In this document: piece after piece, positions 15,125 through 23,091 of the stretch
Layout: each line of letters starts with the position of its first letter
Position numbering within the stretch: the first letter of the stretch is position 1
DNA from: Verrucomicrobiota bacterium
GTDB taxonomy: Bacteria; Verrucomicrobiota; Verrucomicrobiia; Opitutales; Opitutaceae
DNA length: 23,091 nt
Direction of reading: 5' to 3'
NCBI GenBank assembly: GCA_023386835.1
Contig: JAEWIY010000197.1
Location: forward strand, 1 to 23,091
Program-made: the position numbers and the translations under genes
Notes under the pieces: model-generated
What the model was told of the DNA's origin: nothing
The model's input: only the letters and a program-made list of their open reading frames with translations
Database searches by the model: none

Positions 15125-15637
15125 TCAGCGACCGCTTCCGCCGTCAGCCGGCTTCTTGGGTTCGTGGGCGAGCGCCGCGTAGATGACGCCGAGGTAATTT
15201 GTTGGCGTGACGTGGTCCCAGTCCTCCTGGGCGTTGTTGATGCCTTGAACCCGCCACTCGCCGCGCTTGGTGCGCTCCACCAACCGGTGCACCACTTGGA
15301 TGCCTTTGGCGTTTCGGTACGACACCAGCATGCCGGGTTCGAGTTGATCGTACGGCAGCGCTGTCAGCACCAGCATGGTGGTGTCCCCGAAGATCGGCGC
15401 CATCGACTCGCCACGTCCGGTGGCGGCCGAACGCCCCTCGCCAGCCGCGGCAATTGCCTCCGCGTCCTGCCAGGCGTCGATCCGACGAACGTCGCTGCTC
15501 GGCGCCGTGGTTGGACTCGCGACGGGGCCATTGGCGCACCCCGTCATTTTCATCATCAGAACACCGAGGGTGAAAACGGTTGCAGCGGAGTTCCCAAATG
15601 ATGTGCAAACGCTGTAAATTGGGCGTAAATTCCGCAC
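15125..15637 (-). CDS. SipW/S26B-like signal-peptidase-fold protein, putative lipoprotein
   Basis: This 170-residue frame starts with GTG. The Ser motif GRGESMAP (75-81, S78) matches box B of S26 signal peptidases. VVHRLV (115-120) carries H117 where bacterial type I enzymes have Lys; His is the general base in the ER/SipW (S26B) branch. The QGINNAQED stretch (131-139) corresponds to the GDNN-x-D box. The hydrophobic N-terminus ends in MTGC (31-34), a possible lipobox, so the protein may be an exported lipoprotein rather than a classical membrane-anchored peptidase. The start is uncertain: GTG at 15637 gives a signal-peptide-like N-terminus, while ATGs at 15556 and 15553 would remove it. Whether it is an active protease is unproven. 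It converges on the tRNA and diverges from the LuxR-type regulator. Confidence 0.65.
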   Translation of the reverse strand: MRNLRPIYSVCTSFGNSAATVFTLGVLMMKMTGCANGPVASPTTAPSSDVRRIDAWQDAEAIAAAGEGRSAATGRGESMAPIFGDTTMLVLTALPYDQLEPGMLVSYRNAKGIQVVHRLVERTKRGEWRVQGINNAQEDWDHVTPTNYLGVIYAALAHEPKKPADGGSGR

Positions 15638-15670
15638 GGTGGAATGTGGGTCTGGGGTGCTTCGTCCGAA

Positions 15671-15680
15671 AACAATTGTT
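15671..15680. promoter_or_regulatory. Perfect 10-bp palindrome in divergent promoter region
   Basis: AACAATTGTT is its own reverse complement. It sits in a locally AT-rich 77-bp gap between the signal-peptidase-like gene (minus) and the LuxR-type regulator (plus), 34 nt before the regulator's ATG. It is a candidate operator; ten-base palindromes can also arise by chance. Confidence 0.3.
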
Positions 15681-15714
15681 CAGTTAGCAATCTTCTTAGG
15701 GGATTATCATTATT

Positions 15715-16362
15715 ATGAAGCGTCTTGTCATCATCGAGGATCAGACAGCCATTCGGGAAATGCTAGTCGAGATCCTGCGCACGGAGCCGGCCTACAAGCT
15801 CGTCGGGGAAAGCGGCGACGGCCAGAGTGCCCTCGCCCTCTGCCTGGACGTGAAGCCGGATCTGATCGTGCTCGATGCCAAGCTTCCAGGCCTGAACGGC
15901 GTCGATCTCCTGCGCCGCCTCAGCAAGCAGCTGAAGAACGTTCGCGTGCTCGTTTTCTCGGGCCACGAGAATCCCGTGCTGGTTCGCGAGATGCTCGAAG
16001 CGGGTGCGCACGGTTTCGTCGAGAAGACGGCCGGACTGTTTGAATTCAAGAAGGGGCTGGAGACGGTCGCGAGCGGCGGCACGTACTTTGGCCCGGCGGT
16101 GGCCGCACTGCTGCGGAACGTCGTGGCCAACCCGGCCGCGAGTTCCACGAGTGACTTTCTGACCGACCGCGAACGTGAAGTGCTGCAACTGGTCGCCGAG
16201 AGCCACAGCACGAAGGAGATCGCCAACAAGCTCGGCATCAGCGTCAAGACGGTCGACAACCACCGCACGAACCTGATGCGCAAGCTGAACCTGCACGACG
16301 TGGCCAGCCTGACGCGTTACGCGCTCGAGGTGGGCCTCATCGAGCGGAAGCAGCCGATTTGA
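15715..16362 (+). CDS. LuxR/NarL-family response regulator
   Basis: This is a 215-residue two-domain regulator. The receiver domain (1-120) has the acidic pair E8-D9, phosphoacceptor D54, S82 in the switch position and K104. A short linker leads to a GerE/LuxR helix-turn-helix (about 147-207) with LTDREREVLQLVAE and the recognition helix region ISVKTVDNHRTNLMRKL (175-191). Phosphorylation by a cognate kinase would drive dimerisation and DNA binding; no kinase is encoded in the window. AGGGG at 15698-15702 is a plausible but distant SD (12 nt from ATG), in an AT-rich leader. Its last 26 nt overlap the 3' end of the convergent CbiX-like gene. The target genes cannot be read from the sequence. 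Confidence 0.95.
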   Translation: MKRLVIIEDQTAIREMLVEILRTEPAYKLVGESGDGQSALALCLDVKPDLIVLDAKLPGLNGVDLLRRLSKQLKNVRVLVFSGHENPVLVREMLEAGAHGFVEKTAGLFEFKKGLETVASGGTYFGPAVAALLRNVVANPAASSTSDFLTDREREVLQLVAESHSTKEIANKLGISVKTVDNHRTNLMRKLNLHDVASLTRYALEVGLIERKQPI

Positions 16363-17194
16363 CCGCCGCGGCATATCGCCGCGCCAGGAGTTCCAGCAGC
16401 GCTGGATCGCGAACCAGCGGTTCCGTCAGGTAAGTGCGCAAGCCGGGTCGTTCCGCCTCGGCTTGCCGACAAATCTGCGCGATATCGCCGCCCGGGCCGG
16501 CGTGTCGGCCCGCCTGCAGGAACTGCAGTGCCACAATCACGTCCCCCGAATCAAAGGGTGCCTGCCGGAGCGCCCGCTCCAACGACGGTTCGTTAAAATC
16601 ATAGGCGGGTTCCGGGCGGCGCTCCATCGACGCCACGCCGACCGCCTCGGCCGCGGAGCCCAGCCGCTCCCCCAGCAGGACGCCCAGCCGGTTGCGCACC
16701 TGAGTCACGCCCAGCTGGGGGCTGCCGTGATCCGTCAGGAGGACCTTGGGCCGCGACAAACCCTGTCCAAGCCGCGTCGCCTCGACCGTGCGAGCCAGCA
16801 TGCCGGCAACCAAGTCGGCTGAATCATCGTCCGTTGTGACCAACCACTTCGCCACGGCGACGTGCAGTTCTGGATACTGACGCTTGATCGACGCGAGTCG
16901 TGCGGGCAGGTACTCCGTCAACGCTCCGCTGGGACCAAAAAACAAGGGCAGCAACACAGCCCGACGGCCACCCTGCCGCGCAAACTGCAACAAGGCCGGC
17001 TCGAGAAGCTGCGCGGGCTCGTCATTCAGTTCGCGGGGGGCAACGCCACTGGAATGCAACAGTGAAACCGGCCGAACTTCGCTGCCCAGCCGCGCCGCGA
17101 AGCGGCCTGCCACGTCGCGCAACGACAGAGTCGCGGCGGCTCGAAGTGAACCGTTATCGAACAGAAAGCAAAGTGGTGGGTCGAAGCTCGACAC
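16337..17194 (-). CDS. CbiX/sirohydrochlorin chelatase-like two-half protein
   Basis: This 285-residue protein is made of two CbiX-like halves. The N-half (about 8-135) has DNGS (13-16), where family members usually have HGS, and LFFGPSGALTEY (84-95), where a His is expected. The C-half (about 149-275) keeps TDHGS (154-158, H156) and the AGRHAGPGGDI segment (228-238, H231), the two expected metal-site histidines. So only the second half retains the ligands used by cobalt or iron chelatases of the CbiX/SirB/CbiK group. No siroheme or cobalamin genes lie nearby, so the real substrate is uncertain. The start is GTG at 17194 with no SD. Its 3' end overlaps the convergent response regulator by 26 nt, and it diverges from pal across about 70 bp. 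Confidence 0.8.
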   Translation of the reverse strand: MSSFDPPLCFLFDNGSLRAAATLSLRDVAGRFAARLGSEVRPVSLLHSSGVAPRELNDEPAQLLEPALLQFARQGGRRAVLLPLFFGPSGALTEYLPARLASIKRQYPELHVAVAKWLVTTDDDSADLVAGMLARTVEATRLGQGLSRPKVLLTDHGSPQLGVTQVRNRLGVLLGERLGSAAEAVGVASMERRPEPAYDFNEPSLERALRQAPFDSGDVIVALQFLQAGRHAGPGGDIAQICRQAEAERPGLRTYLTEPLVRDPALLELLARRYAAAVKSAASAR

Positions 17195-17227
17195 GTGGCA
17201 GTTAAATAACTTGCCGAGGCAATTTCA

Positions 17228-17244
17228 TTGACCGATAAGGTCAA
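17228..17244. promoter_or_regulatory. Perfect dyad TTGACC-N5-GGTCAA upstream of pal
   Basis: Arms 17228-17233 and 17239-17244 are exact reverse complements around GATAA, ending 22 nt before the Pal ATG and lying in the divergent gap with the CbiX-like gene. It could be an operator or a leader hairpin. A TTG inside the left arm is a theoretical alternative start for Pal but gives a poorer signal peptide. Confidence 0.45.
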
Positions 17245-17266
17245 ACCACTGCCGTTCACCCGACCC

Positions 17267-17845
17267 ATGACCCTTGTCGCCAAGAAACTTTCCCTGATCA
17301 TCGCCGCTGCGGCCCTGCTGTTTGCTGGCTGCACCAAGAAGCCAAAGCGTCCTGATCCTAGTGCCACGATGCTGGGTCAGGGAGCGGGTGCTGGCGTCGG
17401 CAGCGGGCTCAACATGTCCGACGTCGCAACGGGCGATCCCCTGCTCGGGGACGCCGGTTCACTGCTCGAGCAGCGCGGCGACGGCGTTTACGAAGACGAG
17501 AACATCATCAAGGGCCTGCTCCAGCCGGTTTACTTCGAATTCGACCGCTCGGCCATCAGCGCGAGCGAGCGTCCGAAGTTGCAGGCCGCCATGGATTACC
17601 TGAATCAGAACCCGCAGCACCGCCTCCTCCTCGAAGGCCACTGCGACTGGCGCGGCACCGCCGAGTACAACCTCGGCTTGGGTGATCGTCGTGCGGGTTC
17701 TGCCCGTCAGTTCCTGCAAACGCTCGGCGCCGCGGCCAACCGTGTCGAAACGTCCTCCAAGGGTGACCTCGAGGCGGTGGAGAACGCGGACGAAACCACG
17801 ATGGCGCGCGATCGTCGCGTCGAGCTGATCATCCTGAAGCGCTAA
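17267..17845 (+). CDS. pal: Peptidoglycan-associated lipoprotein (Pal/OmpA family)
   Basis: This 192-residue lipoprotein has a signal peptide with basic AKK and a hydrophobic core, followed by lipobox LFAGC (lipidated Cys at about 22). A Gly/Asp-rich linker precedes the OmpA-like domain (about 85-192), which opens with VYFEFDRSAI, and contains EGHCDWRGTAEYNLGLGDRRA and the terminal DRRVELIILKR. The Asp and Arg of the LGDRRA region are the peptidoglycan (diaminopimelate) contacts in the family. It should tether the outer membrane to the cell wall. No tolQRAB genes flank it, unlike in Proteobacteria. The ATG at 17267 was chosen because it gives a canonical lipoprotein signal, although the frame is open to a TTG at 17228. 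It is followed by a strong terminator, so it is probably the last gene of its transcript. Confidence 0.93.
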   Translation: MTLVAKKLSLIIAAAALLFAGCTKKPKRPDPSATMLGQGAGAGVGSGLNMSDVATGDPLLGDAGSLLEQRGDGVYEDENIIKGLLQPVYFEFDRSAISASERPKLQAAMDYLNQNPQHRLLLEGHCDWRGTAEYNLGLGDRRAGSARQFLQTLGAAANRVETSSKGDLEAVENADETTMARDRRVELIILKR

Positions 17846-17870
17846 AAGCGCGGCCTCTTCTTTTCGGAGA

Positions 17871-17905
17871 AACCCCGGTCCGTCGGACCGGGGTTTTTCT
17901 TTTTG
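17871..17905 (+). terminator. Intrinsic terminator of pal
   Basis: AACCCCGGTCC (17871-17881) and GGACCGGGGTT (17885-17895) form a perfect 11-bp stem with a GTC loop, followed by a T-rich run (TTTTTCTTTTT, overlapping the stem end). It lies 26 nt after the Pal stop. Confidence 0.93.
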
Positions 17906-18032
17906 GCCAGGTCGCTGATGGCTGATGTATCAACCGTTTGGTGACAGGCCGCCGCGCCATTAAGTCATCAGACGCCACGTGCGCGCAACCGACGCGCAGC
18001 GAGGATCGATCCACCTCGATCGATGCCTCATT

Positions 18033-18060
18033 GGGCCGGCCCCCAAACGTGAGCCGGCCC
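18033..18060 (-). terminator. GC-rich hairpin downstream of the M20 gene
   Basis: GGGCCGGC (18033-18040) pairs with GCCGGCCC (18053-18060), an 8-bp stem with a 12-nt loop, starting 12 nt beyond the minus-strand M20 stop. No U-run follows on the minus strand, so it may be a weak or Rho-assisted terminator or a 3'-end stabiliser. Confidence 0.4.
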
Positions 18061-18071
18061 GAAGCAGCCAA

Positions 18072-19454
18072 TCAGCTGCGGTCGCTGCGGGCGAGTTGCT
18101 CGAGGATCTTCTCCGACGCGCGGATGCCGCGCTCCATCACGCCCAGGTGGAAGCTCTCGTTGGGCGCGTGCAGGTTGTCCTCCGGCAGGAAGAGCCCGAA
18201 CATCACGGAATCCAGGCCGAGAACGCGTTTGATCTCGGCGATGATCGGCACGCTGCCGCCCTCGCGCAGGTACAGCGGCGGACGGCCAAACACCTCCGCG
18301 ATGGCCCGATCAGCGGCATCAAACGCCCGCGCCAGGACGGGTGACTGATCCTTGGGCGTGTTGGATCGATGCGGCGGTACGACGACATACGGCAGGCCGT
18401 CATGTTGGTCGACCACGCGGTAAGTCACGTCCTTCGGCATCCGTTCCGCGATCGTGCGATACAGCAACTCGCGGATCTTTTTGGGATCCTGGTTGGCCAC
18501 CAGCCGGCAGCTGATCTTCGCGAAGGCCTTGCTCGGGATGACGGTTTTCGTCCCCTCGCCCTGATAGCCCCCGCCGATGCCGTTGAACTCCAGCGTCGGA
18601 AGGAAGCGCACGGCTTCGAAGGGCGTATAGCCCGGCGGCACGTGAAAGTCCGGCACGCCGAGAAACTCGCGGTACTTGTTGGAATCGCCGCCGAGCGCCT
18701 TCAATTGCTCGCGCTCCCACGGCTCGACGTCCAGCACGTCGTCATAAAAACCCGGGACATTCACGCGGCCATCCGGCGTGTGCAACGATGCGCAAACCTC
18801 GGCAAGGGCCTGAATCGGATTTCTCAATACACCGCCGTGCAAACCGGAATGCAGGTCCGAGCGCGCCGCCGTGACCTCCAGATCGAAGAGAACAAGGCCC
18901 CGCAGCCCGCACGTGATCACCACCTGGTTTTCATCGGGGATGCCGGTGTCTGACAGAAGCACGAGGTCCGCCTGACGCAGTTCGGAGCTGTAGCGCTCAA
19001 GAAAATCCGGAAAGCTCGGGCTGCCCATCTCCTCCTCACCCTCAATCATGAAGGTGATGCGCAGCGGCAGATCAGGCTGGCGTTCGAGCAGGCGCGCGAC
19101 GGCCGCGATATGCGTGAGCAGCGGGCCCTTGTTGTCCGCCGCGCCGCGGCCATAGAGCCGATCGCCGCGCTTCTCCGGCTCGAAGGGTGCGGTCTGCCAG
19201 AGGTTGAGCGGATCCGCCGGCTGGACGTCGTAATGCCCGTAGATGATCACATGCGGCCAGGAGGCGTCGCCACCACGACGGGCCAAAATGATCGGGTGAA
19301 GTTTGGTTTTCACCACTTCAACCTCGAATCCAATCGAGCGCAGCAAACCTGAGACAAATTCCTGCGCTCCCTGCATTCCCTCCCGGAAACGCGAGTCAGC
19401 GGACACACTGGGGTGGCGAATGAACTCCTTCAGCTTCTCGATCGGATCAAACAT
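18072..19454 (-). CDS. M20 family metallo-dipeptidase
   Basis: This 460-residue cytoplasmic dinuclear zinc peptidase has the expected ligands. YGHYDVQPAD (72-81) carries H74 and catalytic D76. GRGAADNKG (102-110) carries the bridging D108. IEGEEEMGS (137-145) carries the Glu base and ligand (E141/E142), LLSDTG (166-171) gives D169, and a late NESFHLG motif gives the last His. Full length with a dimerisation lid fits the M20A dipeptidase/carnosinase-like group that hydrolyses dipeptides. The frame is open 47 codons further upstream, but the conserved N-terminus (FDPIEKLKEFIRHPSVS) starts at the ATG at 19454. No SD is seen. It lies 182 bp downstream of the M48 gene on the same strand, a gap large enough for its own promoter. 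Confidence 0.93.
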   Translation of the reverse strand: MFDPIEKLKEFIRHPSVSADSRFREGMQGAQEFVSGLLRSIGFEVEVVKTKLHPIILARRGGDASWPHVIIYGHYDVQPADPLNLWQTAPFEPEKRGDRLYGRGAADNKGPLLTHIAAVARLLERQPDLPLRITFMIEGEEEMGSPSFPDFLERYSSELRQADLVLLSDTGIPDENQVVITCGLRGLVLFDLEVTAARSDLHSGLHGGVLRNPIQALAEVCASLHTPDGRVNVPGFYDDVLDVEPWEREQLKALGGDSNKYREFLGVPDFHVPPGYTPFEAVRFLPTLEFNGIGGGYQGEGTKTVIPSKAFAKISCRLVANQDPKKIRELLYRTIAERMPKDVTYRVVDQHDGLPYVVVPPHRSNTPKDQSPVLARAFDAADRAIAEVFGRPPLYLREGGSVPIIAEIKRVLGLDSVMFGLFLPEDNLHAPNESFHLGVMERGIRASEKILEQLARSDRS

Positions 19455-19636
19455 GGTTGCGACGGTGACGAACGCCTGTGCCCGCCGCAAGTGTGCGGGC
19501 GGACCCCGGTTACTCGTCGTCTGCGGTCTGGCGACATAACACCCGTTCAAAGCTCGCGCGAGGACCGGCGCAGATCCACCAGCCCTCCGTAGCACGACGC
19601 GCCGGCTCGTCGGCCTGCGCCTCGACCAAGGGGTGC

Positions 19637-20536
19637 TCAGCGCCCGATCACACCACCCTTGGGATCCGAACCGATGGTGCCAGGGCTGCCGCTGCCGATG
19701 ACTCCGTTGCCGGGAGTGCTGCCGCCGATGACGCCGCTGCCGCCCATTTGCGAGCGGGCCTGCTGGTAGAGCGGGTAGTATTCGCGGGCGAGCTGCTCGA
19801 GGTTGGCGATGCGTCGCTCGTCCGAGGGGTGCGTGGAGAGAAATTCCGGTGGTTTGGCGCTGCGTTCGTTCGCCGCCTGCATCTTCCGCCAGAAGCGCAC
19901 GGACGCATTCGGGTCGTACCCGGCGGCCGCCGCGAAACGCAGGCCCACGGTGTCAGCCTCCAACTCGTGTGAACGCGAGTAATAGTTCATGCCAAGCGTC
20001 GCGCCGATTCCGTACGCGGCCATGACCGCTTGTTGCACGCCCGGGCTCATCTCCGAGCTGCCCAGCGCGAGGTTGCCAAGCAGGCCAGCGCCCTGGGCCA
20101 ACGTTCCCTGGGACATCCGCTCGGCGCCGTGGCGTGACGTCACGTGCGCAATTTCGTGACCCATCACGGTCGCGAGCTCGTCGTCGCTTTCGACCAGTTT
20201 CAGCAGGCCGGTGTACACGCCGACCTTTCCACCCGGCAGCGCGAACGCGTTGATCTGGTCCGACTCGAAAACGATGAAGTCCCAATCGGCGCCGGGCACT
20301 TCGCGCCCAACCGCCGCCGCAATCCGTTCCCCCACCCGCGAGACCTGCGCGTTGTACTGCGGGTTGTTGGAGACCTTCTCCTCCTGCTGAATTTGCGCGA
20401 ACGTCGCGGCGCCGAGCTGCGCCTCCTGTTCGACCGGCACCAGAATCAACTGCCGTCGGCCGGTCTCCGGAACGGTCGTGCAGCCAGCGAAAAATGCGAG
20501 AACCAGGACGGCGAACAGCGGTTGAAGAGGACGCAT
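19637..20536 (-). CDS. M48 family metalloprotease, lipoprotein
   Basis: This 299-residue protein has a lipoprotein signal ending FFAGC (lipidated C19). The zinc protease motif HEIAH (127-131, E128 catalytic) is followed by ELEAD (191-195, third ligand E191), then a conserved STHPSDERR motif near 244-252. It resembles the soluble periplasmic M48 proteases LoiP/YcaL and the N-terminal half of BepA, which handle misfolded outer-membrane proteins. The last 35 residues are a Gly/Ser/Pro-rich tail with GVIG or a near variant repeated four times (about 268-298), absent from enterobacterial relatives to my knowledge. No SD is visible. purH lies 93 bp upstream on the same strand; a shared function with it is not suggested. 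Confidence 0.93.
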   Translation of the reverse strand: MRPLQPLFAVLVLAFFAGCTTVPETGRRQLILVPVEQEAQLGAATFAQIQQEEKVSNNPQYNAQVSRVGERIAAAVGREVPGADWDFIVFESDQINAFALPGGKVGVYTGLLKLVESDDELATVMGHEIAHVTSRHGAERMSQGTLAQGAGLLGNLALGSSEMSPGVQQAVMAAYGIGATLGMNYYSRSHELEADTVGLRFAAAAGYDPNASVRFWRKMQAANERSAKPPEFLSTHPSDERRIANLEQLAREYYPLYQQARSQMGGSGVIGGSTPGNGVIGSGSPGTIGSDPKGGVIGR

Positions 20537-20629
20537 ACGTCAAGGGGTTAGCACGTTCGACCGCGCCCGCAATCCCCGGTTCATTCCGCTGAGCGGGCCC
20601 GGGTTCCCCCCGCCCGCCCGAAGGCCGGC

Positions 20630-22177
<1,548 letters not shown>

Positions 22178-22288
22178 CAACCGGGTTTGTGCGACCGGTG
22201 AAAACCACTGGCAAGCGCGAACACGGCGGTGCGGCGGCGGTTCGGATCCGGGGTTGCACGATGCCCGATCACGCTTCTGTTAAAGCTT

Positions 22289-22675
22289 GTGTCTTGTTCG
22301 CACACGCTTCCCGGCCTCACCGCTCGACTGGACAAACTGGTCTACCATCGCGGGGGCACCAGCCTGCCCGTGGACAAGCCGCACGCCTTTGTCTATTTCA
22401 TCACGATCACCAACGAGTCCGATCGCACGGTGACCCTGGTCGGCCGCAAGTGGGTGCTGGTGCACGCCGACGGCAGCCGGCTCGTCGTGGAAGGCGACAA
22501 GATCGTGGGCGAAACGCCACGCCTCGCCCCGGGCGAGGCGTTTTCCTACAACAGCTATCATGTCACCGGTTGCGACGCGGTCGCCCACGGCTGTTTCCAC
22601 GGACACGATGACGAAGGGGAACGCGTGCATGTGCTGCTGCCGCCGTTCAAGATGGCCGTGCCGCAACCTGACTGA
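22289..22675 (+). CDS. apaG: ApaG (DUF525) family protein
   Basis: This is a 128-residue fibronectin-III-like protein. Family features are the FVYFITITNESDRTVTLVGRKW strands (split around residues 35-56), the VEGDKIVGETP motif and the LAPGEAFSYNSYH segment, then a conserved HG-x-F/Y turn near 100 and terminal PPFKMAVPQ. ApaG-type domains also occur in eukaryotic FBXO3 and PDIP38; the bacterial cellular role is poorly defined. The start is uncertain: no ATG is in frame. GTG at 22289 gives a family-like N-terminus, and GTG at 22229 would add 20 residues. An ATG at 22261 is in another frame. It is divergent from purH, with no SD seen. The next gene begins 60 bp downstream, so co-transcription with it is possible. 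Confidence 0.85.
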   Translation: MSCSHTLPGLTARLDKLVYHRGGTSLPVDKPHAFVYFITITNESDRTVTLVGRKWVLVHADGSRLVVEGDKIVGETPRLAPGEAFSYNSYHVTGCDAVAHGCFHGHDDEGERVHVLLPPFKMAVPQPD

Positions 22676-22735
22676 TTCTCCTCCGGAAACTTGCGCTTGC
22701 GCCACTTGCAGCGCTTCGGCTCCCTCGGCCCTTTA

Positions 22736-23091
22736 ATGAAATTGATCGACCTCAACCGTGAAGGCGGCATCGGCGCCAATGCGATGTTCGTCCAGCTCGG
22801 TGGCCTGAACCTGCTGATTGACTGCGGCCTGCACCCGAAGCTGGTCGGCCGCAAAGCCGCGCCCGACCTCGCGGCCATCCGCGACCAGCACCTCGACCTC
22901 ATCGTCATCACGCACTGCCATCTCGACCACATCGGCAGCCTGCCGCTGGTCATGCGGGAGCACCCGAACACACCGGTGGTGATGTCCCAGTCGAGCCGGA
23001 TCATCATCGAACGCATGCTGCACAACTCGTCCAGCGTGATGACGCGGCAAAAGCAGGAGACCGACATCCCCGAGTATCCACTTTTCACGCA
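22736..23091 (+). CDS. MBL-fold metallohydrolase, CPSF/RNase-like (partial)
   Basis: The first 118 codons are seen; the gene runs off the window. The N-terminus is a metallo-beta-lactamase fold: a GGIGAN opening (10-15), a strand ending LLIDCG (26-31, the conserved Asp29), and the metal motif THCHLDHIG (59-67: H60, H62, D64, H65). The HxHxDHIGSLP form and the following REHPNTPVVMS segment are typical of beta-CASP/CPSF-type RNA-processing hydrolases, but the beta-CASP domain lies beyond the edge, so nuclease function is inferred. ATG at 22736 has no SD. It follows apaG on the same strand with a 60-bp gap. Confidence 0.85.
   Translation, partial: MKLIDLNREGGIGANAMFVQLGGLNLLIDCGLHPKLVGRKAAPDLAAIRDQHLDLIVITHCHLDHIGSLPLVMREHPNTPVVMSQSSRIIIERMLHNSSSVMTRQKQETDIPEYPLFT

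Noticed and set aside
15144..15608. Alternative minus-strand frame of 154 codons over the signal-peptidase-like gene
   Set aside because: The S26B-type Ser, His and Asn-Asn motifs are in the other frame.
19455..19595. 47-residue N-terminal extension of the M20 peptidase
   Set aside because: Family similarity starts at the ATG at 19454, and the extension looks like translated intergenic DNA.
20593..20617. GC-rich dyad downstream of purH as an intrinsic terminator
   Set aside because: Arms of only 6 bp with a 13-nt loop and no U-run; too weak to call.

Overview
This 23.1 kb window is a GC-rich, densely packed chromosomal segment from a Gram-negative bacterium. It encodes outer-membrane-type lipoproteins (a Pal/OmpA protein and an M48 protease), a LolD-like ABC exporter with a secreted lipocalin-like partner, and housekeeping genes. 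The best taxonomic guess is Opitutaceae-like Verrucomicrobiota. This is inferred from the large secreted NHL protein with paired C-terminal domains of a type I associate with Opitutaceae, and from several starts that lack a Shine-Dalgarno (SD) and have pyrimidine-rich leaders. No transposase, integrase, phage gene or CRISPR array was seen.

Layout, left to right. Positions 95-178 hold a twelve-copy 7-bp tandem repeat that runs into the stop codon of a sigma-54-dependent response regulator (minus). Divergent from it is an M50 site-2-protease-type membrane protease. Next is a translationally coupled three-gene set (2696-7115): a LolD-like ATPase, a 10-TM FtsX-type permease, and a secreted CrtC/AttH-family protein. 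This resembles an AttEFGH-type exporter with its two permeases fused. Convergent to it is a 921-residue secreted protein with about twelve NHL-like blades and two homologous C-terminal domains (minus). Then comes a nuclease/ATPase pair of the SbcD-SbcC (YhaO-YhaN) type at 10249-14296.

A 690-bp gene-poor stretch follows, with at most one small Cys-rich ORF, ending at a tRNA-Lys(TTT) gene. After it are a SipW/S26B-like signal-peptidase-fold putative lipoprotein (minus), a LuxR-type response regulator with no kinase beside it (plus), a CbiX-like two-half protein overlapping the regulator's 3' end (minus), and a Pal lipoprotein with a strong intrinsic terminator (plus).

The right end carries three minus-strand genes (M20 dipeptidase, M48 lipoprotein protease, purH), then on the plus strand apaG and the start of a metallo-beta-lactamase-fold (CPSF/RNase J-like) protein cut by the window edge.

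Most genes are recognisable families. The items most worth a second look are the heptamer array, the fused AttEFGH-like exporter, the shared pyrimidine leader at two SD-less starts, the His-type signal-peptidase-like protein, the CbiX-like protein with a degenerate first half, and the dyads upstream of pal, the tRNA and the LuxR-type regulator. I found no clear case of a wholly undescribed multi-gene system.
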